DNA of 64,000 bases, taken from assembly GCF_900166665.1 (NCBI RefSeq), contig NZ_LT800494.1, forward strand, positions 1,418,439-1,482,438. Reading direction: 5' to 3'. Shown in pieces: positions 44,412 to 55,017 of this stretch. Origin of the DNA: Cytobacillus gottheilii. GTDB taxonomy: Bacteria > Bacillota > Bacilli > Bacillales > Cytobacillaceae. Every line of letters starts with the position of its first letter. Within the stretch, counting starts at the first letter, position 1. A program made the translations under genes and the position numbers. The notes under the pieces were generated by a model that had not been told where the DNA came from, ran no database searches, and saw only the letters and a list, made by a program, of their open reading frames with translations.

Positions 44412-44419
44412 GATACAAT
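44391..44419 (+). promoter_or_regulatory. Candidate internal promoter for dnaJ
   Basis: TTGGCT (44391-44396), 17 bp, TACAAT (44414-44419). It overlaps the terminator's right arm. Confidence 0.5.
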
Positions 44420-44454
44420 ACAATTTATGTGAATAGAATCGGGGAGTGGTAATC

Positions 44455-45579
44455 ATGAGTAAAAGGGATTACTATGAAGTCCTTGGCGTCAGCAAGAGTG
44501 CGTCCAAGGATGAATTAAAAAAAGCTTATCGCAAGCTGTCCAAGCAATATCATCCAGATATCAATAAAGAACCTGGTGCAGATGAAAAGTTTAAAGAAGT
44601 AAAAGAAGCCTATGAAGTATTAAGTGATGACCAGAAAAAAGCGCATTATGATCAATTCGGCCATACAGATCCAAATCAAGGCTTTGGCGGAGGCGGCGGT
44701 TTTGAGGGCTTTGGCGGCTTTGAAGATATTTTCAGCACCTTTTTTGGCGGCGGCGGAGCCCGCAGAAGAGATCCGAATGCACCTAGACAAGGTGCAGACC
44801 TGCAATATACGATGACCATTTCATTTGAGGACGCCGTGTCCGGCAAGGATACGACGATTGAGATTCCCAGAGAAGAGACTTGTGATACATGTGATGGATC
44901 AGGTGCTAAGCCAGGCACAAAAGTAGATACGTGCAGTCATTGTCACGGAACTGGTCAGCTTAATGTTGAACAAAATACGGCCTTTGGCAGAATCGTCAAT
45001 AGAAGAGTTTGTCACCACTGCTCAGGTACAGGGAAAAAGATTAAGCAAAAATGTTCAACATGCGGCGGAGACGGTACAGTAAACAAACGCAGCAAGCTTA
45101 ATGTGAAAATTCCACAGGGAGTTGATAATGGTCAGCAGATCCGGGTTCCAAATCAAGGTGAACCTGGTGTGAACGGAGGACCTCCTGGGGATCTTTATGT
45201 TGTTTTTGCCGTCCGTTCTCATGAATTCTTTAAGAGAGAGGGAGACGATATTCATCTAGAGGTGCCAATCACCTTCGTACAGGCAGCACTTGGAGATGAA
45301 ATCGAAGTTCCTACGCTTAGTGGAAAAGTAAAGCTTAAGGTGCCTGCAGGAACTGAAACAGGTACAAAATTCCGCTTAAAAGGTAAAGGAGTTCAAAATG
45401 TACGCGGATATGGCACTGGAGATCAGCGCATTACGGTGAAAATACAGACTCCTAAAAAGCTGACTGAAAAGCAAAAGCAGCTATTAACTGAATTTGCAGA
45501 AGTAAGCGGCAATGTACCTCAAGGAGAACAGGAAGAAAGTTTTTTTGATAAAGTGAAACGTACCTTAAAGGGTGAATAA
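44455..45579 (+). CDS. dnaJ: Chaperone DnaJ (Hsp40)
   Basis: 374 residues from the ATG at 44455 (the GTG at 44446 overlaps the GGGGAGTGG site). J domain with QYHPDINK (HPD), Gly/Phe-rich stretch (about 76-105), and four CxxCxGxG zinc repeats ([32 protein letters not shown]). C-terminal substrate-binding domains follow. Stimulates DnaK ATP hydrolysis. Confidence 0.98.
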   Translation: MSKRDYYEVLGVSKSASKDELKKAYRKLSKQYHPDINKEPGADEKFKEVKEAYEVLSDDQKKAHYDQFGHTDPNQGFGGGGGFEGFGGFEDIFSTFFGGGGARRRDPNAPRQGADLQYTMTISFEDAVSGKDTTIEIPREETCDTCDGSGAKPGTKVDTCSHCHGTGQLNVEQNTAFGRIVNRRVCHHCSGTGKKIKQKCSTCGGDGTVNKRSKLNVKIPQGVDNGQQIRVPNQGEPGVNGGPPGDLYVVFAVRSHEFFKREGDDIHLEVPITFVQAALGDEIEVPTLSGKVKLKVPAGTETGTKFRLKGKGVQNVRGYGTGDQRITVKIQTPKKLTEKQKQLLTEFAEVSGNVPQGEQEESFFDKVKRTLKGE

Positions 45580-45600
45580 TGGAAATGGAGTTGGTAAACG

Positions 45601-46539
45601 TTGAAATGGTCAGAAATTAGCATTCATACAACGAATGAAGCGGTAGAGGCGATTTCGAATATTTTGCATGAAGCAGGTGCAAGCGGGGTTGTCATTGAAG
45701 ACCCGTTTGAATTAATTAAAGAAAGACAAGACCAATTCGGTGAAATTTACCAGCTCGATCCCCAAGATTATCCTGATGAAGGTGTTATTGTTAAAGCTTA
45801 CCTGCCTGTGAACAGCTTCCTGGGCGAAACGGTAGATGAAATTAAAGAAGCGATTAATAATTTAATCCTTTTCAATATTGATATTGGACTTAATAAAGTA
45901 AGCATTAGTGAAGTAAACGAAGAAGAATGGGCAACAGCGTGGAAGAAATATTACCATCCTGTTAAAATATCAGAGAGATTTACGATTGTTCCTACATGGG
46001 AGGAGTACACTCCTGTAAGCAGCGATGAACTAATCATAGAGCTTGATCCAGGAATGGCTTTTGGTACGGGAACCCATCCTACAACGGTAATGTGTATTCA
46101 AGCTCTTGAACGCACGGTCAAACATGGTGATTATGTTGTTGATGTTGGAACAGGCTCTGGTGTATTAAGTATTGCAGCAGCCATGCTTGATGCTAAGAAA
46201 GTAACAGCACTTGATCTCGATGAAGTTGCTGTTCAATCTGCCAAAATAAATGTAAAGCTAAATAAGGTTCATGAGAAGATTGATGTCTTTCAAAACAACC
46301 TGCTTGACGGTGTTGAAGGACAAGCGGATGTTGTTGTCGCGAATATTTTAGCAGAGGTCATCATGCGCTTCACAAGTGATGTTGCTTCAGCCGTAAAACA
46401 AGATGGCTACTTTATTGCTTCAGGCATTATCCAGCAAAAGAAACAGGACGTTAAAGATAAGATCAGCGAAGCTGGCTTTGACATTATCGAAGTGATGCAG
46501 ATGGAAGACTGGGTTGCCATTATTGCCAAAAGAAAATAA
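45601..46539 (+). CDS. prmA: Ribosomal protein L11 methyltransferase
   Basis: 312 residues, TTG start 21 bp after dnaJ. Methylates L11 on several amino groups. N-terminal L11-binding domain ([20 protein letters not shown]) and C-terminal SAM domain with [23 protein letters not shown] and [10 protein letters not shown]. Completes the usual dnaJ-prmA-rsmE-mtaB order. Confidence 0.96.
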   Translation: MKWSEISIHTTNEAVEAISNILHEAGASGVVIEDPFELIKERQDQFGEIYQLDPQDYPDEGVIVKAYLPVNSFLGETVDEIKEAINNLILFNIDIGLNKVSISEVNEEEWATAWKKYYHPVKISERFTIVPTWEEYTPVSSDELIIELDPGMAFGTGTHPTTVMCIQALERTVKHGDYVVDVGTGSGVLSIAAAMLDAKKVTALDLDEVAVQSAKINVKLNKVHEKIDVFQNNLLDGVEGQADVVVANILAEVIMRFTSDVASAVKQDGYFIASGIIQQKKQDVKDKISEAGFDIIEVMQMEDWVAIIAKRK

Positions 46540-46906
46540 TAGCTGTCATAGGGGTTGCCTGGTAAACAGCTGCCCCTATCCTTGTGTAGATCAGTTATTA
46601 GTGTGTATTTCTTTCATATTGACATTATGACTACAGGAATTGCATTTTCCAATTCTTATTAGAATTTTCTCTAACGAGTTTTTTGTCAATAATAATATGC
46701 TAGTTGATTGGAACGGAAGGGTGCGAGACTCCTGTGTGAGGATTGGGAAGGTGAGACCCCACAGGTTGCGATAGCGCCGAGGAGGATATCAACACCCACC
46801 TCGCGGAAAGCGAGTACCCTGAAGTGAAAATCCAACTTCTTCTGTTTTTAACAGTAACAAAGTTTGTGTACCATCTATATTTTTTATATGACAAAGAGGG
46901 ATACGG
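46540..46906. other. prmA-rsmE gap with hairpin and dispersed repeat
   Basis: Hairpin ATAGGGG..CCCCTAT (46548-46579), with no T tract, then the repeat at 46701-46838. Short AT-rich spacer before rsmE. Confidence 0.5.
46701..46838 (+). repeat. Dispersed ~135-bp intergenic repeat, copy 3
   Basis: Markers TAGTTGATTGGAACGGAAGG, GTGCGAGACTCCTGTGTGAG, GTGAGACCCCACAGG, GCCGAGGAGGATATCAACAC and GCGGAAAGCGAGTACCCTG. Clearly diverged from copy 2 in the middle, better kept at the ends and in the dyad segments. Confidence 0.88.
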
Positions 46907-47656
46907 ATGCAACGCTATTTCGTGAAAGAATCTGCACAAAACGAATATTTTACCATTACAGGCGATGACAAGCGCCATATCAGCAAAGTCATGCGAATGG
47001 CACCAGGGAATTCGATTATTTGCGTTGACCCAACAGGGAACAGTGCAGAATGTGAAATTGCAGAAATTACCGATGAAAAAATAACGGCAAAAATAGTAAA
47101 ATGGATAGAAGCATCTCCGGAACTGCCTGTACAAGTTACAATAGTGAGCGGATTGCCTAAAGGGGATAAGCTTGAGCTCGTCATCCAGAAGGGAACAGAA
47201 CTAGGTGCAAATAAATTTATCCCTTTTATTTCAGCTCGTTCAATTGTAAAGTGGGATGCTAAAAAAGCAGACAAAAAGCTTGATAGATGGAACAAAATCA
47301 GCAAAGAAGCTGCAGAGCAGTCTCATCGAACTATTTTGCCTGAGGTTACTGCTCCAGTTCAATTAAAAGAGCTGATCAAATTAGCAGAATCGTACGATCA
47401 AAAGTTAATTGCATTTGAGGAAAGTGCGAAAAAAGGAGAAGCCTCGATGCTTTCCCAAACATTGCAGCAGCTTAAAAGAGGACAATCACTGCTAATCGTG
47501 TTTGGCTCAGAGGGCGGACTGACAGAACAAGAGGTTACAGCTCTTCAAGAACAAGGATTTATTACTTGCGGTCTCGGACCTAGAATATTACGAACCGAAA
47601 CGGCCCCGTTATATGTATTAGCGGCCGTTTCCTATCATTTTGAATTAATGGGGTGA
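46907..47656 (+). CDS. rsmE: 16S rRNA (uracil1498-N3)-methyltransferase
   Basis: 249 residues. N-terminal PUA-like domain (MQRYFVKESAQ, HISKVMRMAPG) and C-terminal SPOUT knot with LLIVFGSEGGLTEQEV and LGPRILRTETAPLYVLAAVS. Methylates U1498 in the ribosome decoding centre. Overlaps mtaB frame region by four bases at GTGAATAG. Confidence 0.96.
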   Translation: MQRYFVKESAQNEYFTITGDDKRHISKVMRMAPGNSIICVDPTGNSAECEIAEITDEKITAKIVKWIEASPELPVQVTIVSGLPKGDKLELVIQKGTELGANKFIPFISARSIVKWDAKKADKKLDRWNKISKEAAEQSHRTILPEVTAPVQLKELIKLAESYDQKLIAFEESAKKGEASMLSQTLQQLKRGQSLLIVFGSEGGLTEQEVTALQEQGFITCGLGPRILRTETAPLYVLAAVSYHFELMG

Positions 47657-47661
47657 ATAGA

Positions 47662-49005
47662 ATGCCTTCAGTTGCTTTTCATACACTTGGCTGTAAAGTC
47701 AACCATTATGAAACAGAAGCCATTTGGCAATTATTTAAAGAAGCCGGCTATGACCGGGTAGATTATGAACATATTTCCGATGTTTACGTTATTAATACAT
47801 GTACGGTAACAAATACTGGCGATAAAAAAAGCCGTCAGGTGATCCGCAGAGCGATCCGCAGAAACCCGGATGCTGTCATCTGTGTAACAGGCTGTTATGC
47901 ACAAACATCTCCAGCTGAAATCATGGCGATTCCTGGTGTTGATATTGTCGTAGGAACTCAGGACCGCGTTAAAATGCTGGAGTACATTGAACAATATAAA
48001 CAAGAACGCCAGCCTATTAACGGCGTCGGCAACATTATGAAAAGCCGTGTATACGAAGAGCTTGATGTGCCTGCTTTTACCGATCGCACAAGAGCCTCTC
48101 TTAAAATCCAGGAAGGCTGCAACAACTTCTGTACGTTTTGCATCATTCCTTGGGCACGCGGTCTTATGAGATCAAGAGATCCGGAAGAAGTCATCCGCCA
48201 GGCACAGCAGCTTGTCGATGCAGGCTATAAAGAAATTGTCTTAACGGGCATTCACACAGGTGGATATGGCGAGGATATGAAAGACTATAACCTTGCAATG
48301 CTTTTAAGAGACCTGGAAGCAAAAGTCCGCGGCTTAAAGAGACTGCGTATTTCTTCCATTGAAGCGAGCCAAATCACGGATGAAGTGATCGAAGTGATCG
48401 ATCAGTCGAACGTCATCGTCAGACATCTCCATATCCCGATTCAATCAGGCTCTAATACAGTCTTAAAGAGAATGCGTCGTAAATACACAATGGAATTTTT
48501 CGCAGAAAGATTAGATCGTTTGAAAGAAGTGCTTCCTGGACTCGCGGTCACATCTGATGTTATCGTCGGCTTCCCTGGTGAAACAGAAGAAGAATTCATG
48601 GAGACATATAACTTCGTGAAAGATCATCAATTCTCCGAGCTTCATGTATTCCCATATTCAAAGAGAACAGGCACGCCTGCTGCTCGTATGGATGACCAGA
48701 TTGATGAGGATATTAAAAATGAACGTGTACACCGCTTGATTGCCTTATCGGATCAGCTTGCGAAAGAATATGCTAGCGAATTTGAAGACGAAGTACTTGA
48801 AGTGATTCCTGAAGAAAAATTCAAAGAAAACGAAGGCAGTAATCTTTATGTTGGCTATACTGACAACTACCTAAAAGTGGTTCTGCCAGCAACCGAAGAT
48901 ATGATCGGCCAAATCGTTAAAGTGAAAATTACAAAATCAGGCTATCCATACAACGAAGGACAATTTGTCCGCGTACTTGATGAAGTGGAAGAAGCTGCTG
49001 TTTAA
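47662..49005 (+). CDS. mtaB: tRNA t6A37 methylthiotransferase MtaB
   Basis: 447 residues from the ATG at 47662 (GGGGTGA upstream; the product then starts MPSVAFHTLGCKVNHYET). The N-terminal UPF0004 domain provides three cysteines (LGCKVN, NTCTVTN, TGCYAQ) for one Fe-S cluster. The radical SAM motif is CNNFCTFC, and a C-terminal TRAM domain (about 385-447) binds tRNA. Converts t6A to ms2t6A next to the anticodon. B. subtilis yqeV. Confidence 0.97.
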   Translation: MPSVAFHTLGCKVNHYETEAIWQLFKEAGYDRVDYEHISDVYVINTCTVTNTGDKKSRQVIRRAIRRNPDAVICVTGCYAQTSPAEIMAIPGVDIVVGTQDRVKMLEYIEQYKQERQPINGVGNIMKSRVYEELDVPAFTDRTRASLKIQEGCNNFCTFCIIPWARGLMRSRDPEEVIRQAQQLVDAGYKEIVLTGIHTGGYGEDMKDYNLAMLLRDLEAKVRGLKRLRISSIEASQITDEVIEVIDQSNVIVRHLHIPIQSGSNTVLKRMRRKYTMEFFAERLDRLKEVLPGLAVTSDVIVGFPGETEEEFMETYNFVKDHQFSELHVFPYSKRTGTPAARMDDQIDEDIKNERVHRLIALSDQLAKEYASEFEDEVLEVIPEEKFKENEGSNLYVGYTDNYLKVVLPATEDMIGQIVKVKITKSGYPYNEGQFVRVLDEVEEAAV

Positions 49006-49007
49006 AG

Positions 49008-49036
49008 AACTGCCCTTTGGGGCGGTTTTTTTTTTT
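49008..49036 (+). terminator. Terminator after mtaB
   Basis: AACTGCC-CTTTGG-GGCGGTT followed by about ten T. Confidence 0.9.
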
Positions 49037-49068
49037 TGGGGCAGTAAAATATATGTATTTTAGCGTTT

Positions 49069-49140
49069 GGCGGATAAATAGCTGACTTCGGCGGATAAAT
49101 GAAAATAACGGCGGATATTTCTCTGGGAAGGGCGATATTT
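49069..49140 (+). repeat. Four GGCGGATA units at ~20.5-bp intervals
   Basis: GGCGGATAAAT at 49069 and 49090, GGCGGATAT at 49110 and GGCGATAT at 49131. The spacing is 21, 20 and 21 bp, two helical turns. The rest of the gap 49141-49419 is AT-rich and holds the deoC promoter region. Confidence 0.7.
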
Positions 49141-49419
49141 GCTTTTACTTAAAGAGGACAACAAAAGGACCTATTAGCACATTTTTGAGTCTCATTTCGT
49201 ACAGATCATAATGGAAACCACCATCCCTCGCAGGAAAACGAGTAATCAGTGTCCGATTTGGTCTCCTTAAACGAATAAAAAATCATGCCAGGTATCAGTA
49301 TGGGCAATAATATGGTTGGAACCGATTGCAATTTTTCAAAAATACACTGTAATTTTTCAATGGACAATGGTATTATGTTAGAGGTACGTACAACTAGTTG
49401 CCGGAAGGAGCAATACTTA

Positions 49420-50088
49420 ATGACAAATGTAGCAAAAATGATTGATCATACATTATTAAAAGCTGACTCAACGAAAGAACAAATCGAAAGAATCTGTGCG
49501 GAGGCAAAAGAATATAATTTTGCATCTGTATGTGTGAACCCAGCCTGGGTGAAGCTTTCAAGCGATCTTCTAGGCGGAACAGAGGTAAAGGTCTGCACTG
49601 TTATTGGTTTCCCGCTCGGGGCTTCTACGTCTGAAACAAAAGCGTTTGAAACGAAAAACGCAATTGAAAATGGGGCAACAGAAGTCGATATGGTTATTAA
49701 TATCGGCGCACTAAAAGGCGGAGATTACGGGCTTGTTGAAAAGGATATTAAGGTGGTTGTTGATGCTGCAAAAGGAAAAGCATTAACAAAAGTTATTATT
49801 GAAACATCTCTTTTAACAGAAGACGAAAAAGTTAAGGCTTGTGAGCTTTCTGTTAAAGCAGGAGCTGATTTTGTTAAAACATCCACTGGTTTCTCAACAG
49901 GAGGAGCAACGATTGAGGACATCGCACTAATGAGAAAAACAGTCGGTCCAGACATCGGTGTTAAAGCTTCTGGTGGTGTACGCAGTGCAGAAGACGCTCA
50001 AAACATGATTGATGCAGGTGCAACGAGAATTGGTGCTAGTTCAGGAGCAGCAATTGTACAAGGTTTAACTAGCGATTCAGATTACTAA
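49420..50088 (+). CDS. deoC: Deoxyribose-phosphate aldolase
   Basis: 222 residues from the ATG at 49420 (AAGGAG nine bases upstream); the protein starts [23 protein letters not shown]-barrel aldolase with the Schiff-base Lys in the DFVKTSTGF segment, plus [17 protein letters not shown] and GVKASGGVR. Splits deoxyribose-5-phosphate to acetaldehyde and glyceraldehyde-3-phosphate. No pdp/nupC partners are nearby, so it is a stand-alone deo gene. Ends in a strong terminator. Confidence 0.97.
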   Translation: MTNVAKMIDHTLLKADSTKEQIERICAEAKEYNFASVCVNPAWVKLSSDLLGGTEVKVCTVIGFPLGASTSETKAFETKNAIENGATEVDMVINIGALKGGDYGLVEKDIKVVVDAAKGKALTKVIIETSLLTEDEKVKACELSVKAGADFVKTSTGFSTGGATIEDIALMRKTVGPDIGVKASGGVRSAEDAQNMIDAGATRIGASSGAAIVQGLTSDSDY

Positions 50089-50095
50089 TATGCAG

Positions 50096-50129
50096 CAGAG
50101 CCGTCCGTGTGGGCGGCTCTGTTTGTTTT
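50096..50129 (+). terminator. deoC terminator
   Basis: AGAGCCGTCC-GTGT-GGGCGGCTCT followed by GTTTGTTTT. Because the minus strand lacks a T tract here, it serves deoC mainly. Confidence 0.85.
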
Positions 50130-51059
50130 CTAGGATGTTCTTCGGCCATGCAGTTTTTCTATAAATGAAGCAAACTGAGTGGAAAACGGTAATACAAGCA
50201 AGGAAGTAAGTACATTAAAGAGTACGCTAATGTGGGCCAGCTGTGTATCAAGCGAAGAGGAAAGTTCCGAACCAGTATTCGCTAATAGAGAGATAAACGG
50301 GTAAAACAGAGCGACACCTGCGCAGTTTAACCAAATGTGGGCATATGCCGTAAGTTTTGCAGCTTTACCAGCTCCTATGGAAGCCAGGTATGCGTCAGCG
50401 CATGTCCCAATGTTGGAACCAAGCATAATGGCAATCCCGGTATCTAGGTCCATTAATCCTGCTGACATAAACCCCATTATGATGCCAGTTGTGGCTGTGC
50501 TCGATTGAATAACGGCTGTTATGATGATTCCAGCAAGAACACTATATAAATGATAATCATCTAATGCTAGAAGGATATGATTTACATATACGTTCTCTTT
50601 CAAAGAAAAGGCAAGATCCTCGAAGCCGCGCATTGCTGCAAAAACAGCGGAAATCCCTAAAAACGCAAAACCGCTGCTTCGGATTGCATTTTGCGGAAAT
50701 ATTGCTGCAGCTGCCCCTATCAGCGCAAACGGAATGAGAAGTGATTCAATTTCAAAAGTGATGAGTTCAGTGGTGAAGGTTGTTCCAATGTTTGTGCCTA
50801 AAATAATGCCAATGGATTGGGGAAACGTCAGCATTCTAGCTGAAACAAGTCCAATCGTTATAATCATTAGAGCAGAACTGCTTTGCAATACTGCTGTTAA
50901 AATAATGGCTGTCAGCATTCCTTTCCACGGAGAACCCGTAAAAAATGCCAACCATTTATTCACTGATTTTCCAGAAAGATTAAATAAACCTGTTCTGAGA
51001 ATAAACATTCCAAAAATAAATAAACCGATAAAGAAAAAAAATAAAAGAATCTGAAGCAT
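50130..51059 (-). CDS. yqeW: Na+/phosphate cotransporter-family protein YqeW
   Basis: 309 residues from the ATG at 51059 (GGAGGGATCGT upstream on the minus strand; the upstream in-frame sequence is non-coding). Two inverted NaPi repeats, each with the QSS motif (AVLQSSSALMIITIGL and AVIQSSTATTGIIMGF) and a following GTNIGTTFT / GSNIGTCAD. About eight membrane helices. It is shorter than the NptA family with a PhoU tail. Probable sodium-coupled phosphate carrier; direction and substrate inferred. Confidence 0.9.
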   Translation of the reverse strand: MLQILLFFFFIGLFIFGMFILRTGLFNLSGKSVNKWLAFFTGSPWKGMLTAIILTAVLQSSSALMIITIGLVSARMLTFPQSIGIILGTNIGTTFTTELITFEIESLLIPFALIGAAAAIFPQNAIRSSGFAFLGISAVFAAMRGFEDLAFSLKENVYVNHILLALDDYHLYSVLAGIIITAVIQSSTATTGIIMGFMSAGLMDLDTGIAIMLGSNIGTCADAYLASIGAGKAAKLTAYAHIWLNCAGVALFYPFISLLANTGSELSSSLDTQLAHISVLFNVLTSLLVLPFSTQFASFIEKLHGRRTS

Positions 51060-51266
51060 ACGATCCCTCCTACCATACATCATATGGACAGGTATAGAGT
51101 GACATGCCACACACATGAACTATTTATGATGGAAATATAAAAAACAAACGGAAGCTAGTGCTAATTTCAGTTGACCTTACTACGGTGTTATATTATAATT
51201 GCAAGGTACATGGAATAAACCATGTTGATGATGTAAGTGTGTTGTGCTCGGAGGGAGGGAAAGAGA

Positions 51267-51440
51267 ATGTCTAAAACCGTCGTTCGTAAAAACGAATCGC
51301 TTGAAGATGCTCTTCGTCGCTTCAAACGTTCAGTTTCTAAAACTGGTACTTTGCAAGAAGCAAGAAAGCGCGAATTCTACGAAAAACCTAGTATCAAACG
51401 TAAGAAAAAGTCTGAGGCTGCAAGAAAGCGCAAGTTTTAA
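51267..51440 (+). CDS. rpsU: Small ribosomal subunit protein bS21
   Basis: 57 residues from the ATG at 51267 behind GGAGGGAGGG. Strongly basic: [20 protein letters not shown], ending ARKRKF. Required late in 30S function. Operon with yqeY, 15 bp apart. Confidence 0.97.
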   Translation: MSKTVVRKNESLEDALRRFKRSVSKTGTLQEARKREFYEKPSIKRKKKSEAARKRKF

Positions 51441-51455
51441 GAGAGGGTGAATGAA

Positions 51456-51899
51456 ATGAGTCTTCTCGAGCGTTTAAATGAGGATATGAAACAAGCGATG
51501 AGGAATAAAGAAAAAGATAAGCTAACCGTTATCCGGATGATCAAAGCTTCCATTCAAAATGAAGCAATCAAGCTTGGCAGAGACCTATCCGGTGATGAGG
51601 AGCTTACTGTCCTCTCTCGCGAAGTGAAACAACGCAAGGATTCCCTCCATGAATTTGAAAAAGCAGGTCGTGAAGATCTTGTTGACAAAATTCGTACTGA
51701 ACTTCAGTATGTAGAATTATATATGCCTAAACAGCTCACTGAAGAAGAACTCTCTGACATCGTTAAAGAAACGATCGAAGAAACAGGTGCTGCTTCTAAA
51801 GCCGATATGGGCAAAGTGATGGCCGCTATAATGCCAAAGGTTAAAGGCAAAGCAGACGGTTCAATCATTAATAAACTTGTACAACAACACCTTTCATAA
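51456..51899 (+). CDS. yqeY: GatB/YqeY-domain protein YqeY
   Basis: 147 residues from the ATG at 51456. Helical YqeY domain: [39 protein letters not shown] and [20 protein letters not shown]. The related domain in GatB contacts tRNA, but free YqeY has no proven role. Followed by a strong terminator. Confidence 0.95.
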   Translation: MSLLERLNEDMKQAMRNKEKDKLTVIRMIKASIQNEAIKLGRDLSGDEELTVLSREVKQRKDSLHEFEKAGREDLVDKIRTELQYVELYMPKQLTEEELSDIVKETIEETGAASKADMGKVMAAIMPKVKGKADGSIINKLVQQHLS

Positions 51900-51909
51900 A
51901 ACGAGTTCG

Positions 51910-51942
51910 AAAGACCGGAAGCTTAGTGCTTCCGGTCTTTTT
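51910..51942 (+). terminator. rpsU-yqeY terminator
   Basis: AAAGACCGGAAGC-TTAGT-GCTTCCGGTCTTT followed by TT. Confidence 0.93.
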
Positions 51943-52002
51943 GGCTGTTTTCTAAATGTATGTATAAATCGATAAGCTTTTTTATATTCTTTTAATTTTA
52001 TT

Positions 52003-52029
52003 TGAAACCTTTTTGTATCCTAATCCGTA
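52003..52029 (+). promoter_or_regulatory. SigW-type promoter of the nfeD-floA operon
   Basis: TGAAAC (52003-52008), 17 bp, CGTA (52026-52029), as in the ECF SigW consensus. The B. subtilis yqeZ-floA operon is a known SigW target. Confidence 0.75.
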
Positions 52030-52072
52030 TTACAACCAAGGATAAGATTATGAAGGGAAAGGAGGGAGGATT

Positions 52073-53404
52073 ATGAGAGCAATCTTTAAGCATATTACTG
52101 TTTTTTCGTTCCTTTTTGCTTTAATTCTGATGCTTATTCCTGCTAATGGGACAAATGCTAATAATGAAATCGTATACACAGTTCCTGTGGAAGAAACGGT
52201 TGAAAAAGGTCTGTATGCTTTTTTAAGCAGAGCCGTTCAAACCGCTGAGGAAGAAGGCGCCGAGGCAATTATCTTTGATATTAATACACCAGGCGGAGCT
52301 GTTGATGCTGCCGGAGAAATCGGCAAGCTGCTGACGAGTACTGATATCAATACCGTATCCTTTGTTAACAAGCAGGCCTTATCAGCTGGAGCGTATATTG
52401 CTTTAAATACCGATGAAATTTATATGGTTCCGGGTTCGACAATGGGATCAGCTGCAATTATTGATCAATCCGGCAATACAGCTGGCAAAAAGGCTGAGTC
52501 TTATTGGTTTTCTGCCATGGAAAGTGCTGCACAGCAGTCAGATCGAGACCCAATTGTTGCAAGAGCGATGGCAGACGAATCTATTGAGATACCTGAACTG
52601 GGTCTTGGCAATGATGAGCTTTTGACCTTAACACCTCAACAAGCATTAGAAGTTGACTATTCTGAAGCTACCGTTGCGGATATGGATGAATTGATCCAGC
52701 AGCTTGGCTTTGAAAACGCTGAGATAAGAAGCATAGAAGAAAGTTTTTCAGAGAAACTGGCTCGATTTTTAACAAACCCAGTCATCATTCCTATTTTACT
52801 TTCAATCGGAAGCATTGGGCTTGTTGTTGAATTGTATTCACCAGGATTTGGAGTTCCGGGTTTTATGGGCTTGTCCGCCTTATTGATGTTCTTCTACGGA
52901 CACCTTGTTGCCGGCCTTGCCGGATATGAAACCTTAATCCTCTTTGTAATTGGGATTGGTCTGTTAATCGCAGAGTTTTTCCTCCCGGGCGGCGTTGCCG
53001 GACTGCTTGGAGCAGGAGCTATTTTAGCTAGTCTGTTTATGGCATCTGGAAACGTGGTTCATATGGGAATATCTATTTTAATTGCCATTTCGGCTGCAAT
53101 TTTGGTTTCTATTTTAATGGTAAAGGTGTTTGGTAAAAAGATGAAATTTTTCAGAAAAATCATTTTAACGGATTCCACCAACACGGAAAAAGGCTATATT
53201 TCAAATGCTAGCCGCACCGAATTAGTCGGAATGGAAGGATATACATTGACTGCATTGCGCCCAGCAGGTACTGTTGTAATGGGCAATGAAAGAATTGATG
53301 TCGTCAGTGAAGGCGGATTTATTCAAAAAGATGCAAAAGTTCGTGTCGTTAAGGCTGAGGGCTCCCGCATCGTTGTTAGAGAAGTAACTAATTTAGATAA
53401 ATAG
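52073..53404 (+). CDS. yqeZ: NfeD-type membrane serine protease (long form)
   Basis: 443 residues. Signal peptide about 1-29; ClpP-fold serine protease domain about 30-230 with [12 protein letters not shown] and the catalytic Ser in [11 protein letters not shown] and Lys in TAGKKAES; four membrane helices about 235-350; and a C-terminal OB-fold domain ([21 protein letters not shown]) typical of NfeD. It works with the flotillin FloA in membrane domain maintenance. Twelve bases before floA. Confidence 0.93.
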   Translation: MRAIFKHITVFSFLFALILMLIPANGTNANNEIVYTVPVEETVEKGLYAFLSRAVQTAEEEGAEAIIFDINTPGGAVDAAGEIGKLLTSTDINTVSFVNKQALSAGAYIALNTDEIYMVPGSTMGSAAIIDQSGNTAGKKAESYWFSAMESAAQQSDRDPIVARAMADESIEIPELGLGNDELLTLTPQQALEVDYSEATVADMDELIQQLGFENAEIRSIEESFSEKLARFLTNPVIIPILLSIGSIGLVVELYSPGFGVPGFMGLSALLMFFYGHLVAGLAGYETLILFVIGIGLLIAEFFLPGGVAGLLGAGAILASLFMASGNVVHMGISILIAISAAILVSILMVKVFGKKMKFFRKIILTDSTNTEKGYISNASRTELVGMEGYTLTALRPAGTVVMGNERIDVVSEGGFIQKDAKVRVVKAEGSRIVVREVTNLDK

Positions 53405-53415
53405 GAGGAACTTAC

Positions 53416-54432
53416 ATGTTTGAACTAGGAATGGTATTAGGGACAGGTTCCATATTAACCATTGTGCTGATTGTACTTGCAGTGATTCTTTTGGCAGTTC
53501 TTTTCACTTTTGTACCAGTCATGCTATGGATTTCAGCATTAGCAGCTGGAGTAAAGGTAAGTATTTTTACCTTAATTGGGATGCGACTTCGCCGGGTTAT
53601 TCCGAGTCGAGTTATTAACCCGTTAATCAAGGCACATAAAGCTGGATTAGGCGTTACAACAAATCAGCTGGAAAGCCACTATTTAGCTGGAGGAAATGTG
53701 GACCGTGTAGTAAATGCACTAATTGCAGCACACCGTGCAAATATTGAATTGAGTTTTGAAAGAAGTGCGGCTATTGACTTAGCAGGCCGTGATGTTTTAG
53801 AGGCAGTACAGATGAGTGTTAATCCAAAAGTAATTGAAACGCCATTTATTGCCGGTGTGGCAATGGACGGGATCGAAGTAAAGGCGAAAGCGCGTATCAC
53901 GGTTAGAGCAAATATTGACCGCCTTGTCGGTGGTGCAGGTGAAGATACAATTGTTGCCCGCGTAGGGGAAGGAATTGTATCAACAATTGGTTCATCTGAT
54001 AATCATAAAAAAGTATTAGAAAACCCGGATATGATCTCTCAAACAGTTCTTTCTAAAGGATTAGATGCCGGTACGGCTTTTGAAATCCTATCGATTGATA
54101 TTGCGGACGTTGATATCGGCAAAAACATTGGTGCTGAGCTTCAGACGGAGCAAGCGGAAGCAGATAAGAATATTGCCCAAGCGAAGGCTGAGGAGCGCCG
54201 TGCAATGGCAGTCGCTCAAGAACAAGAAATGAAGGCGCGTGTAGAAGAAATGCGTGCGAAAGTAGTAGAAGCAGAATCGAAAGTTCCTCTCGCTATGTCG
54301 GAAGCATTGCGCAGCGGCAACATGGGTGTTATGGATTATTTAAACTTTAAGAATATCTCTGCTGATACAGACATGAGAGATTCGATTGGCAAAATTTCAG
54401 AAGATCCAAATCGTAAAGATGACAAAAAATAA
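53416..54432 (+). CDS. floA: Flotillin-like protein FloA
   Basis: 338 residues. N-terminal hairpin membrane anchor ([20 protein letters not shown]), then the SPFH-type domain with [20 protein letters not shown] and a C-terminal coiled coil ([19 protein letters not shown]). Organises rigid membrane microdomains. B. subtilis yqfA. Same SigW operon as NfeD. Confidence 0.97.
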   Translation: MFELGMVLGTGSILTIVLIVLAVILLAVLFTFVPVMLWISALAAGVKVSIFTLIGMRLRRVIPSRVINPLIKAHKAGLGVTTNQLESHYLAGGNVDRVVNALIAAHRANIELSFERSAAIDLAGRDVLEAVQMSVNPKVIETPFIAGVAMDGIEVKAKARITVRANIDRLVGGAGEDTIVARVGEGIVSTIGSSDNHKKVLENPDMISQTVLSKGLDAGTAFEILSIDIADVDIGKNIGAELQTEQAEADKNIAQAKAEERRAMAVAQEQEMKARVEEMRAKVVEAESKVPLAMSEALRSGNMGVMDYLNFKNISADTDMRDSIGKISEDPNRKDDKK

Positions 54433-54529
54433 TTAAAAGCATATGGCACCATTTTAAGAGAACTTTTCTTTTGAGACTTTTCTATGGTGTCAAATGTTTA
54501 ATTCCCTTCTGAAGGGAGGAAGTGTTTTT

Positions 54530-54988
54530 ATGGAGATCTTATTTGAAAATCCAATTATTTTAATGGCACTAATTGGTTTGGTTAGCACGCTATTTTCTAA
54601 AGGGAAAAAGGAAGAAGAAAAGCGAAGAAGACCGCCGCAGCGTCCTGCTGGCACTCCAGGGCATACGCAGCAGCCTGCACAAGCCTCCACGATTGAACGA
54701 AAAAAGGAGAAGCTTGAAAACCGTGCAAAACGAGCAGCAGCTCAAATGGAGCAGCAATATACACAAGCAAGGCAAAAGGCTGAAGATGAACTGGAGTCTT
54801 TAAATAATAGGCATAGAACTGCTGAGAGGCAAACAGAAACACTCAGAACACGTGAACCTATTAAGAAGACTGCGCAGTCGCAATCGTTCGCGCCTGACAA
54901 GAAAAAGCTGGCAGACGCTGTTATTTGGTCTGAAATCTTAGGTCCGCCAAGAGCGATGAATCCTCACCGCTCTGTGAAAAGAAAATAA
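54530..54988 (+). CDS. Uncharacterised protein at the yqfB position
   Basis: 152 residues from the ATG at 54530 (GGGAGGAAG upstream). Short N-terminal hydrophobic helix (ENPIILMALIGLVSTLF), then a very charged, Lys/Arg/Gln-rich tail with coiled-coil potential (about 60-110) and a small conserved-looking end (DAVIWSEILGPPRAMNPH). It follows floA in the same direction and may belong to the SigW operon. I do not recognise a domain. Terminated by the yqfC-overlapping hairpin. Confidence 0.75.
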   Translation: MEILFENPIILMALIGLVSTLFSKGKKEEEKRRRPPQRPAGTPGHTQQPAQASTIERKKEKLENRAKRAAAQMEQQYTQARQKAEDELESLNNRHRTAERQTETLRTREPIKKTAQSQSFAPDKKKLADAVIWSEILGPPRAMNPHRSVKRK

Positions 54989-55017
54989 CATAAGCTGATT
55001 GGCGAAAAATGTGCTAG

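Noticed and set aside
44676..44918. Minus-strand Pro-rich frame in dnaJ
   Set aside because: Antisense of the Gly/Phe-rich region of DnaJ.
49285..49419. N-terminal extension of DeoC
   Set aside because: DeoC homology starts at 49420, which has AAGGAG; the extension has no ribosome-binding site.
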